Source: Trichomonas vaginalis G3
Taxonomy: Eukaryota > Parabasalia > Trichomonadida > Trichomonadidae
Direction: 5' to 3'
Assembly (NCBI RefSeq): GCF_026262505.1
Contig: NC_067203.1
Coordinates: forward strand, 3,224,001-3,288,000
Length of the DNA: 64,000 nucleotides
Shown: positions 52,410 to 61,201 of the stretch, piece by piece
How the letters are laid out: every line of letters begins with the position of its first letter
Position numbering within the stretch: the first letter of the stretch is position 1
Position numbers and translations under genes: made by a program
Notes under the pieces: generated by a model
Told to the model about the DNA's origin: nothing
The model's database searches: none
The model's input: only the letters and a program-made list of their open reading frames with translations

Positions 52410-52499
52410 ATACTAACTAATCTGATGAATATGCTCTGCTGGAGTAAATTCGTTTAACTGTTCGTTCTGCATGTATTTACTTCAGATAAAAATATCTAT

Positions 52500-52928
52500 T
52501 TACTTCATTATTCTCACTCTTCTTCTTGGCATTCGTGGTGGAAGTTGTTTCTTGACATTTTCAATGAACTGTACATTCTCTTTTGTCTCAACTTCTTTCA
52601 CTGGCGGGTCAGGATTCTTTGACTCGGTTTGTTTTTCAATGAAATTCACGAACTTTGCAATAAGCTCTTGGTTCGTCATTGAAAGTACATCTGGCTTCTT
52701 TTCTTCTGGTTCTATTGACTTTTCATTTTGAATAGAAGGTTTAACATGGGCTTCACCCTCGGTGCCATGCACCTTAATGTTGTCGCTTTCTGCATTCGCT
52801 AATGGAACCTTTCTTTTTCTTACGTATATTTTACCATCTTTACTCTGACTTACGTAATAGAAAGGATGTTGTATTCCTCTTGCGTCATTTAATATAATAG
52901 ACTCTCGCTCTGATTTTGACAAGCTCAT
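52500..52928 (-). CDS. charged capsid-associated protein (element A), whole
   Basis: A 142-residue open frame starting MSLSKSERESIILNDARG. It has an aromatic/basic strand block (HPFYYVSQSKDGKIYVRKRK), a middle acid region, a helix (NQELIAKFVNFIEKQTESK) and a basic tail (PRMPRRRVRIMK). The tail would contact DNA or capsid. It is divergent from the basic protein at 52,974, with a 45-bp leader between. The function as scaffold or cement is inference. Confidence 0.55.
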   Translation of the reverse strand: MSLSKSERESIILNDARGIQHPFYYVSQSKDGKIYVRKRKVPLANAESDNIKVHGTEGEAHVKPSIQNEKSIEPEEKKPDVLSMTNQELIAKFVNFIEKQTESKNPDPPVKEVETKENVQFIENVKKQLPPRMPRRRVRIMK

Positions 52929-52973
52929 TTTACATCGGTTAAAGTTTTAATTTTGTTTTTTATCTGCAGTCAA

Positions 52974-53208
52974 ATGACTCAGACAAGCCCTACGGACAAG
53001 ACCCAAGGGGTCATAGATGTTGAAGCATTGAAGAAAGAAATTCGTGAGCAAATTTTATCCGAACTGAAGGAACAAAAACAAGAAAAAGCCAGAGAGACCA
53101 AAGAGAAAACTTAGTGAAAAACAACTTGCTGCATTAGCTGCTGGAAGACAAAAGAACCCAAACTACTGGCGAAAAAGTAGAGAAGAAGCTGAAGCAAAGA
53201 AAGAGTAA
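52974..53208 (+). pseudogene. Lys/Arg-rich core or scaffold candidate (element A), broken
   Basis: Follows 33,107 in B: MTQTSPTDKTQGVIDVEALKK at the start, then Lys-rich helices. It looks broken about two times. Confidence 0.5.
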
Positions 53209-53232
53209 ATGGGTTATTTTTATCGGAACTAA

Positions 53233-54049
53233 ATGTATAGACAAATACCTTTATCTGTTGCGTTCAGTAGTGAAAACCCTGACGTCAAAAAAAGGGGAAC
53301 AGAGTAACGTTTAAGTTTCCAACAGACTGGATTGTGACATAAATGAAGAGAAGTACATTGGCATAACATCTATGTATATAACACATGCTTTCAGAAAGGT
53401 TGACTTTATACTTCAAGTCGAGATAGAAAACGACGAACAGTCTTTAAGCGACCAAAACATTCACATATCCAAATACTTTAAAACGATACAACATTGTTGC
53501 AATGTATGATTTCATTTAATGAGATGTTCGAGAAAAAGTTCAACATTGAAGTACAAACTTTACAGCCTTTACGTGAGTTTCTTGCACAACTGAAAGAAGA
53601 AGGTAGTCAGCCACAACTTATAGACTTTCATTATGAATTTAATGAAAATGAAGATGGAACACATGACTGTCAGTTTGTTGTATTCTCACCATTCAATGAA
53701 GTCGCTAAAGAGAAAGAAAATCCATTACGTATAAGATTTCAAATCTCTGAACCAAGTGATGATTTCAAGAATGTTTTTCAATTATGATGCAATGCTTCCG
53801 AGGAAAAATGAATTTTCAAAGATTGTAACACCTGGCATTTGGGATAGAAAGCAAGCTATATTATATTCAAACTTAAGTAAGGGAGTTGAAAATGAGTTCA
53901 TTGGTCATACAAGAACTTCACCACTTCCTAACCCTAAATACTATAAATTAACTGGCTTCAATCGTGAGTTTTGGATAGACATGTTCTCCACTCATGACCA
54001 TAACTGCCATGTTTACCTCCAGACCATAAGGACTGGCTCTACACATTGA
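53233..54049 (+). pseudogene. beta-rich minor capsid candidate (element A), broken
   Basis: Follows 33,370 in B nearly base for base, with FEKKFNIEVQTLQPLREFL and IVTPGIWDRKQAIL segments. It looks broken about two to three times. Confidence 0.5.
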
Positions 54050-54096
54050 AGCACAAGTCTTAAACTCTACCATCGCAGTATTGTAAATGACCACAT

Positions 54097-54121
54097 GGGC
54101 TTCGCCCTTGCCGCTAGCGGC
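54097..54121. terminator. two GC-rich hairpins between minor capsid gene and polymerase
   Basis: GGGCTTCGCCC and GCCGCTAGCGGC, adjacent, in the gap between the two convergent stops. B has the HNH gene at this place instead. Same class as 48,169. Confidence 0.55.
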
Positions 54122-54190
54122 TTATTTTTATCATGAATGGTCTCACTGCTGACAAAATAAATGACCTCATTATTTTTCTCATTCATGACC

Positions 54191-57100
54191 TCAGAACTTA
54201 AGCTTTCTTATGAATGAAGTCTTAGTCTGAATAGAAAAGTTAAACTTCTCTTCAAATGCAGGTGTAGCAGACTTACATAAGTCGAATGCAATCTCTTGAC
54301 CGTCATAAAGTGCTTTATATAACTTCATAACACTGAACTCAGAGTCTTTGTCAAATTTTCCTTGCGGAACCATTAAACATTTATCTTCATCATAGAAACA
54401 CTGAACAGAGTCAGGAAACATTTCATTAGCGGTTAAAGCAATAACATCTTGCTTCACGCCTTTCATTCTGCAGTGAAATGCAACTTCATTTAAATCATTC
54501 GTGAGTAAGTCTATGTAAGTCTTTTTCCACAAAATATTGACTTGTATGCTAAACTTTGTTTATCTTTTGTGATTTCTGCAAAGTCGCTATGAAATTGACC
54601 AAGGTTTTTACCAATGAGAATCTTCCATAACGTTTCTCAAACTCTTCAGCTAAACGAGGGATATCTTCATTGTAGAGATGCATACTGTCCGTATCGCTAT
54701 AAAAGATGTCCATTCCTAAGTCCTCAGCAGTACAGAATACTTCACACATTATTCTCTTCGACATAGACAGAATGTTAACACCAAGTGGACAGAAGTTAAA
54801 GTGTCTGCAAATGCTTTTCGTTAGCTTGAAATAGTTTTATCTGAACCATCCAAACCTTCGAACTTCACTATATGGTTGTAGTTTCTGATTGCATATCTTA
54901 TAGCATCTTTGTCATTACTATGGTTATTTTTGACTCAATAGGAGATAGAATAGTTTTGCCATAAATACTGTTCAGAATGAGCTTTATATTTTCTTGCAAA
55001 GGATTTCCTTCTTTCTTATACTTTAACCTTAACTCAAACAACTTCTTTACTTCATCTCTTATTCTAATATCTCTGTTTCCATCGTAATAGTATCCTTGCA
55101 ACACCTCACATTTGACACCTTGATATTTTATGAGGTCTTGTAATGTTATATGGTCAACATACATTAAACAGCAAGTGTTTGAACTTCTGGGAACGTTAAG
55201 TTCTGGATTTAGTTCAGGGTCACAAACTATTAAAGGAAAGTGTCTATGTATTCCAATCTCTGTTATCTTAATGAGAACAAAGAAGCCAGACATAAACTTT
55301 TCACCAATGGGTTCCTTTTGGTCGTCATCGAATAAATGTCTCATGAGATACTCTGTGCTTAACATTTCTTTCTTCAATACTTTCGGTATACCTTCTAAAG
55401 TATAAAGTCTTGCTATAGCTGATGGATATAATGAAACAGCGTCGAAATCAGCAATGAGTTTCTCTTTACTCTTTTGTTTAATGTTATCTGACAACATACA
55501 TCTTCCACCTTGAATGCATCTCGAAATAAACTGTCTTGGTTTATTTGAGAGGTCATATAAATTTCCATTCGGGAAGTACACTCTGTTCTCAAATAATTTG
55601 TTAGCAATTGAACAAATACTAACGTAGTCATAAACGTTTAAATCAAATTCTTTCAATATGTCATTGCGGAACTTAACAAAACCTTCTCTTAAAATTCTTA
55701 CATCTTGTTTGCAATAAAATGTGCTAGACTTTTCTAAGTCGAAGTGGTTTTCATCTATTCTGCAACCTTTGATGGAATCTATGTTTTTCATGAACGTATC
55801 TGCATCCCGGATAAACTTACATGCTTCAGAAATGACACCAGTTCTGTTGACATTTGCTAACAAAACACTGCTGTAGTAGTTGCATGGAAATACTTCTTTC
55901 GGTCCTGTTTGTAAGTTAAACATAGCAGGAAATAGTTTAAGCTTCTTATTTATAACACTGTAAGAGTCTTTTATAATAATTGCCCTTCCTTTATATAAGC
56001 CAGTTATTTGCATTGTTCGTGAACCTTTAATGATGGGAGTTCCTTTCACTTCTGTCATGTGTCTTAAGATGAAGTTTATATCATAACTGAGGTTATGGAA
56101 ATATATTAAACTCTTGTCAGGAAGTCGTTCCAAAAATTCTGTTGCACAGTTCTGACCCAAATGCTTTCACTCACTGAACCATCTTCACTGTCATAACAGA
56201 TGTTAAAAGCTTTATGAAAGCCGTCTGTGCTACATTCAAAGTCAGCAAAGAAAACGTGCTCAGGAATGAACTTGCACTTATTTTTATTTACTTCTTTTGA
56301 CTCGGCTTTCTTCTTCAGTTGTACACAATACTTTGGAGCATATGTCAAATTTTTAAATTGGTGCAAGGTTCTGCTTATATAAGTCAGTCGTAATGTGAAA
56401 AGTTCTCCATAAGAAATAGGTTCGAAATATTTGCACTCCCACAATGTTTTCATAACATCCCATAACGGTGTTGTTCTATCATAACGAACAATATATTTGT
56501 TCTCTCTCTTTGTATAAATCTTCATCTGTTTCTCAATGTTCATTCCACCACACTCCTTCAAGATTTCTCTGTAATTTCTGATGAAGTATGTTGTCATTGG
56601 TAATCTTTCGTTTAGCATGTAGTGTCTTCAACAAGAAGTAAGTCATAGTTCGAATAGTTTTACATTCTTTTGGTATGTATCTCTTTATTTCATTATGTCT
56701 TGAGTCATTGAAGTAACCAATGGTAACATTTAAATGCTATACCTGTTGCATTCAGAATTTTCTTGTACTTTACTTTGGTGAAAGTCTCTAACACGAATGA
56801 CTTCTCTCATGTGGTCAATAGTCTCTCCATCTACTCCAGCCTGAATGCAAGCATAAACGAAACAATTGTCTCTCTGTCATAAGTGCTGCAGTTCTTTTGT
56901 TCAGTTCATTGAAGATTGTAGCGTTCAAGATTTATAGGTAATGTGCAAAGATACTTCCAGAACTGACCGCTTCTCTTCTTATAAAACTTCTTTCACCATT
57001 ATCTTTCCAAAAGCTTTCTATAAGTGCTGGTTTCTGTTGCTTAAGAGCTTCCAAAATGGCTTTCTCTGGTCATTTGTCAGTGTGCTTTCATCTCTATATG

Positions 57101-57610
57101 GTCTCTTTTTTGGTTTGCCTTTCTTTACATCTGACATCGTTAAGCCTTCATATTCTGTTAAATCATACATCTTTATTTCGGTAAGATTCTTTATGTTGTC
57201 AAGAAGAAGTCATAGTGCATTTCAACAATACCTGCAGCATTTGCTTCTATCTCTGATATAAAAGTTCTCCTTCAAGAGCTGATGTAGTAATGTTCCAATA
57301 TTATAGAGGTTTAACGTAGAACATTCATACTTTCCACCAAGTTTATAACATACCATCCATCTCTGTTGTGAGTTTATTTTAATTTCTCTAAGAGTCTCAT
57401 GAAAACCTTACCGAAATGTTTGTGTAAGTAGTCTCTGTTTGGTTCATCTAACAGCTTCGATGTTAAAGTCAATGAGTCTATTGCACTTCACATTTCTCTT
57501 CCTATTCTCTTCATCTTTCTTTAACCATCTCTCACCTTCTTTTTGGTTTGTCGTCAATGGAACGAATGACATCGTTAGCTTGCGAACTTGTTTCTATAGC
57601 ACTTTTAAAC
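54191..57610 (-). pseudogene. protein-primed family B DNA polymerase (element A), broken
   Basis: Motifs: exo I DFECSTDG, exo II YFHNLSYDINF, exo III YCKQDVRIL, polymerase motif A DFDAVSLYPSA, motif B LILNSIYGKT and motif C YSDTDSMH. It is nearly identical to B through the exonuclease and central part. It differs more in the last 100 residues and in a patch around 57,000-57,060. It looks broken several times. Confidence 0.85.
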
Positions 57611-57840
57611 ATCTCTCTTCTCTGTTGTTTCAGTGTGTCGTCTCTCTTTCGTGTTTTACCAACGTTCGCATTTGTTATGTCATACATTTCTCTTCTTACT
57701 TCATGAGGTACAGCTCTTCTTGTTTCACCAACGTTTGAGTTCGTAAGTTCAAACAATCTCTTGACGAATGTCATGAGAAAGAGCTTTACGAGTATGACCA
57801 ACGTTCGCATTTGTTATGTCAAACATTTCTCTTCTACTTC
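57610..57840 (-). repeat. expanded polymerase N-terminal repeats (element A)
   Basis: About four coding units of the kind (F/Y)(D/E)(I/L)TN(A/S)NVG.TR with PHEVRRE or HD(I/V)RQE. B has two to three at the same place. Confidence 0.65.
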
Positions 57841-58098
57841 ATGAGGTACTGAACGTCTATGATATAAGTCAATAGCAACGTCATTTAAAGGAAATGCTCT
57901 TGCATGGACTTCGTCCTCGCCGCGTTGCGGCTTTATGAACTCATGAATTCTATCATAACTTATTGCACCATTATAGTCATGAGGATGTCAGCGAGTGCTT
58001 TTTTGTTTGTTGCGTAATGCTTTGCAACATATATTTAGCTTCTGTAAGAAGTTGTTTATTTCCGAGTGTTCTAACTTAGACAACTTCCGATACATCTT
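57825..58098 (-). pseudogene. SAP-like DNA-binding protein (element A), broken
   Basis: Follows 38,478-38,759 in B, with start MYRKLSKLEHSE. It looks broken about two times. Confidence 0.5.
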
Positions 58099-58186
58099 TA
58101 GTAGGAAATAAAAAAATATTTTTTGAAAAAATTAGATTAGATTTTTTTAAGTTATTTTTCAAAATAATTTAATATTTTTATTTTAA

Positions 58187-58658
58187 TGAAACACATGCAA
58201 GATTGCAAGTTTCTTTTCATACAATGCTCTCGCTACTGCCATCAAGAATGAGTTCAATGGTGCTGCAAACGTTAATGTTATCTTTAACAAGAAGTTGTGA
58301 AAGAATCTAAGTTTGGTCAGTATGTCAGACCATTAGCTATCGTCATTGACCGCAAACGTTATACTTCACAAGAGTTAGCAGTAGTTTTGAAACAAAAGGG
58401 TTTCTTCGTGAATGTCAAAGATACTCATTTACTGTCATAAAGAACTCTAACATTGACTTCTTCAGTATTGCTTTAAATCTTTCCGACAGAAAGAATATAA
58501 GAAAGGTGAAACAAATGTGAAATATTATCCTTCATCTCTGAAGACAATAACGAACAAAGATGTTATACAGAAATTCTTACCAAAGGTTGAAGACGCTTCT
58601 ATTGACATTGACGAAGGAAGTGAAATGGTTGAAGAAATAGACCCTGACGTTATTTAAG
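58187..58658 (+). pseudogene. conserved Maverick protein (element A), broken
   Basis: Follows 38,850-39,320 in B, with LAIVIDRKRYTSQEL. Broken about two to three times. Convergent with the 58,676 gene. Confidence 0.5.
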
Positions 58659-58675
58659 CAAAAATATATTTTTGG

Positions 58676-58891
58676 TTAGTCTTCATATCGATATTTTACA
58701 ACAATTCCCCAATGTATAAACTTTTCATACGCTTTTTCATAAGCTTTATATACCTTCAGAAATTTTGCATAATCTTTAGAAGCATTTAGATATTGTTTAA
58801 ATGCTTTGTATGTCTTCAGAAATTTTGCATAATCTTTTACATGTTGTTCGTTCTCTTCTTCTGTCATGAGTTCCGAATATTCTAAATTCAT
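58676..58891 (-). CDS. 71-residue repeat protein (element A), whole
   Basis: Identical in every residue to the element B copy at 39,340-39,555. It has two DYAKFLK(T/V)YKA repeats and ends in VVKYRYED. Function unknown. Confidence 0.6.
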   Translation of the reverse strand: MNLEYSELMTEEENEQHVKDYAKFLKTYKAFKQYLNASKDYAKFLKVYKAYEKAYEKFIHWGIVVKYRYED

Positions 58892-58946
58892 GTTCTTTCA
58901 TATGAGATAAATTTTTATAAAAAAATAAAATTAGCTTAGATTTTTT

Positions 58947-59774
58947 TTATTCTTCCTCTTTGAAGTTATCGAAATATTCTGTTATTTTTTCCTTCAGTAA
59001 TGTTAAGTCTTCTTTGAATGTAAGTATTGTGCAACCTTTGATGTCATAGTGTGTTTGAGGAAGAGTATTTTTGACAATTTCCTTTATTTGCTCATTCGGT
59101 GTCATTGAAATCGGTAAGTTTTCACGATAGAACCAGTTTCTGTCAGATTTATATATCTTAGCTAAGTCGTAAAAGCTCTTGTTGTTTCTTCTCACTAAAT
59201 GCAACATAACCATGTCACTGTCTTCTTCTTTCTCCAACTCTTCAGTATATATCATATACTTATAACTCTTTTCCTTTCCTTTTGGTACTGAACGCGGTAT
59301 TCTTTTCTGTATGCTTTTGTCTTTGGATTCAATGACTTCATCTTTTGCTTGAAGTTTCTTTTCCATCTCTCCACGTTCTGCTTTATATAGTTCATCTAAC
59401 ATCATGAAAATATAACAAGCATAACGAGGTGAAGCCCACATTGCTACAGCGTTTACTAAAAGTCTATGAACATAATAACCTTTCAAACCAGGAGCCAAAT
59501 TCTTGCGATTTTCGTACGGAATCTCTTCTCTCGGTTTTCCGAGGGAAGCAATCATATGAGGAAATTCTTCTAAAAGTTCTTTTGTCTGTTGGTTTTCAAA
59601 CCAATGATATGATTGCTTTGTAGAACGAAGAGCATTCATTATACTTTGCATTTGATACATGTCATCTTTGACTGAACGAATGAGTCTCAATTGTTTGTTA
59701 TACTGTATGTATTCATATTCTTCATTAATTGCTTCATGAACGATAGCAGTTGTTGTGTTCTCTAATGTTGTCAT
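58947..59774 (-). CDS. KilA-N domain DNA-binding protein (element A), whole
   Basis: From ATG 59,774 the protein is 275 residues. The N-terminal head MTTLENTTTAIVHEAINEEYEY and MYQMQSIMNALRSTKQSYHWFENQQTKELLEEF (quoted only in part) lead into the KilA-N fold, with GYYVHRLLVNAVAMWASPRYACYI. A coiled coil (EKKLQAKDEVIESKDKSI) leads to the conserved C-terminal domain (LVRRNNKSFYDLAKIYK). The domain would bind DNA, perhaps the palindrome cluster at 59,861 just upstream. The start is preceded by TTTTGTATGTAAAGACAGTA. An upstream TTG would add six residues. The frame is whole. Confidence 0.8.
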   Translation of the reverse strand: MTTLENTTTAIVHEAINEEYEYIQYNKQLRLIRSVKDDMYQMQSIMNALRSTKQSYHWFENQQTKELLEEFPHMIASLGKPREEIPYENRKNLAPGLKGYYVHRLLVNAVAMWASPRYACYIFMMLDELYKAERGEMEKKLQAKDEVIESKDKSIQKRIPRSVPKGKEKSYKYMIYTEELEKEEDSDMVMLHLVRRNNKSFYDLAKIYKSDRNWFYRENLPISMTPNEQIKEIVKNTLPQTHYDIKGCTILTFKEDLTLLKEKITEYFDNFKEEE

Positions 59775-59860
59775 TACTGTCTTTACATACAAAATAAAAA
59801 AATAAATAAAAATAAAACTAACTTTATTTTTTCTATCTTAAGGAAATTCATGAAAATTCA

Positions 59861-59912
59861 TGAGGGTAGAAATGAGGGTAGAAATGAGGTTAGATATACC
59901 CATCTACCCTAA
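59861..59912. promoter_or_regulatory. operator-like cluster (element A type)
   Basis: GAGGGTAGAAATGAGGGTAGAAATG forms two half sites (quoted as GGGTAGAAATGA twice). The core AGGTTAGATATACC is a near-palindrome, followed by ATCTACCCT. It lies about 90 bp upstream of the KilA-N ATG and upstream of the integrase 3' end. Confidence 0.6.
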
Positions 59913-60008
59913 ACATTATTTTTTGGTCATGGGCTATGCCCCGCCGCTTTGCGTCTTAATGTTAAAATAAATGGTACCATTAATGATATCATAACTGTTC
60001 TCATTCAT

Positions 60009-60132
60009 GTCTGATTTACATCTAATGAAAAAGTTTAGAAGAATTTTCTTATTCTTTCTGGCATATTTTTGTCTGATTTACATCTAATGAAAAAGTTTAG
60101 AAGAATTTTCTTATTCTTTCTGGCTTATTTTT
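60009..60132. repeat. 62-bp tandem repeat, two copies
   Basis: Two almost identical units starting GTCTGATTTACATCTAATG at 60,009 and 60,071, each with the coding end of the integrase. The true integrase stop is in the second. Confidence 0.85.
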
Positions 60133-61182
60133 GTCTTTCCAGTACTCCAGCTCTAATGGTCCCAGATGTGTTGGCTTCGACTCTCTCAAGTTCTTAGATG
60201 GTATAACATCTTCAACGCCTCCTTCATATCTTACTTTATAAGTGTCATCGTTTGTGTTATAGTCAAGTATTTCAATAACCACTTCTCGCTTTGCTTCGTC
60301 AATGGTTTCAGCAAGTTTGCCATTACTACTTTCGACTAATTTATGACGAGGATAAAACGCAATAGAGTCGTCGGCAGCTTTTATAAGATATTCATTACCT
60401 TGCGTAGAGTCTACGATATAATAATTTTGACTTAACCTTAAACGTTTCTTTGTCAACGGTTTGTCGTCAAGAACTACACGAACTTTTGTACCAGGAATGA
60501 GGGTAAATTGTGTTGAATTTCTGATATTTTGTGTTTGGCTTCGTTTCTTTTGTATATACTTTTCTTCTTGTTGTTGTGTCATTGAATTTGGTGTATGTCC
60601 TGTTGTAGAATGTGTTGAGGAATTATATACTTCGAGAAAATGTTTCATTGTTTCTTCGGTAAAGTCTCGCTCTTGATTTAAATCTCTGAGCGTTCTTATG
60701 AAGCGGTTTATGATGCCGAGTATGTTATGGTTATGGTCTTCAGTAGTGTAGTGAGTTATGTTATGCTTAATGAGAAAATCTGTGATTTCATTGCTGAGGT
60801 ATGCACTGTCTTGGTCTGATGTTAAAGTACTTGGGTTATGTTCTGCTACAAACTTTTGTAAAACTCTTAACACTTCACGAGTTCCTTTATTCCTCATTGG
60901 ATATGCATATGCTTTGCGAGTGTTAACATTAATGAAGATGAGGAATGGTTTATGTCCTCCTTTTCTGCTTTGAATGAGAGTGTCAAATTGGTATGCGTCA
61001 GGAGTGTTGGAGTAAAGTGGTAAAAAGTAGTCGTAAGGGTTTATTTTTGTTTGATGTACAACATTTTTGTCAAAGAACTTTTTAACTTCAGCTCTGTTAG
61101 TAAATCCCCAACTTTTTGCTGCTTCATTGAACTTCTTAAATGACCTCCATGGATGTTGTTCGAATACTTCTTTCAAGCTCAT
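60097..61182 (-). CDS. retroviral-type (c-int) integrase (element A), whole frame
   Basis: An intact 361-residue frame starting MSLKEVFEQHPWRSFKKFNEAAKS. The N-terminal helical part and the DDE-type catalytic core are in order. The core shows AYQFDTLIQS with the first Asp, STLTSDQDSAYLSN with the second, and the HNILGIINRFIRTLRDLNQ end helix. A beta-rich C-terminal part (VVIEILDYNTN, YKVRYEGGVEDVIPSKNL) resembles a chromodomain-like module. The enzyme would bind the terminal repeats and insert the element. It lies between KilA-N and fibre genes on the same strand, with a 19-bp gap to the fibre stop. Length is normal for Polinton integrases. Confidence 0.8.
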   Translation of the reverse strand: MSLKEVFEQHPWRSFKKFNEAAKSWGFTNRAEVKKFFDKNVVHQTKINPYDYFLPLYSNTPDAYQFDTLIQSRKGGHKPFLIFINVNTRKAYAYPMRNKGTREVLRVLQKFVAEHNPSTLTSDQDSAYLSNEITDFLIKHNITHYTTEDHNHNILGIINRFIRTLRDLNQERDFTEETMKHFLEVYNSSTHSTTGHTPNSMTQQQEEKYIQKKRSQTQNIRNSTQFTLIPGTKVRVVLDDKPLTKKRLRLSQNYYIVDSTQGNEYLIKAADDSIAFYPRHKLVESSNGKLAETIDEAKREVVIEILDYNTNDDTYKVRYEGGVEDVIPSKNLRESKPTHLGPLELEYWKDKNKPERIRKFF

Positions 61183-61201
61183 TTATGTAAAGTTAAAGAT
61201 T

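Larger units (their letters stand above)
29632..52418. mobile_element. element B: nearly complete Maverick/Polinton, 22.8 kb
   Basis: B has both ends (5'-AGTTAGTATACATATC and its inverse), long inverted repeats, and a target repeat. It carries the full Polinton gene set: protein-primed DNA polymerase B, retroviral-type integrase, A32-like packaging ATPase, major capsid protein, penton-like and minor capsid candidates. It also carries a collagen/phage-like fibre, KilA-N proteins and an HNH endonuclease. I did not find a clear adenovirus-type cysteine protease. It sits in element A in the upstream part of A's capsid gene. Most genes are long and open, but about eight to ten breaks are visible, so it looks recent but not fully intact. 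Divergence from element A is low along most of its length. Confidence 0.9.
51785..52418. repeat. element B right terminal inverted repeat
   Basis: The inverse copy of 29,632-30,260. It ends in ATGATATGTATACTAACT. The operator-like cluster at its inner edge is of a different type from that of the left repeat. Confidence 0.9.

Noticed and set aside
29632-52418. Integrated bacteriophage or bacterial contamination, suggested by phage fibre, HNH and Dam-type genes
   Set aside because: Polinton polymerase, c-int integrase, capsid genes, terminal repeats with 5'-AG and codon use fit a trichomonad Maverick, and host genes adjoin.
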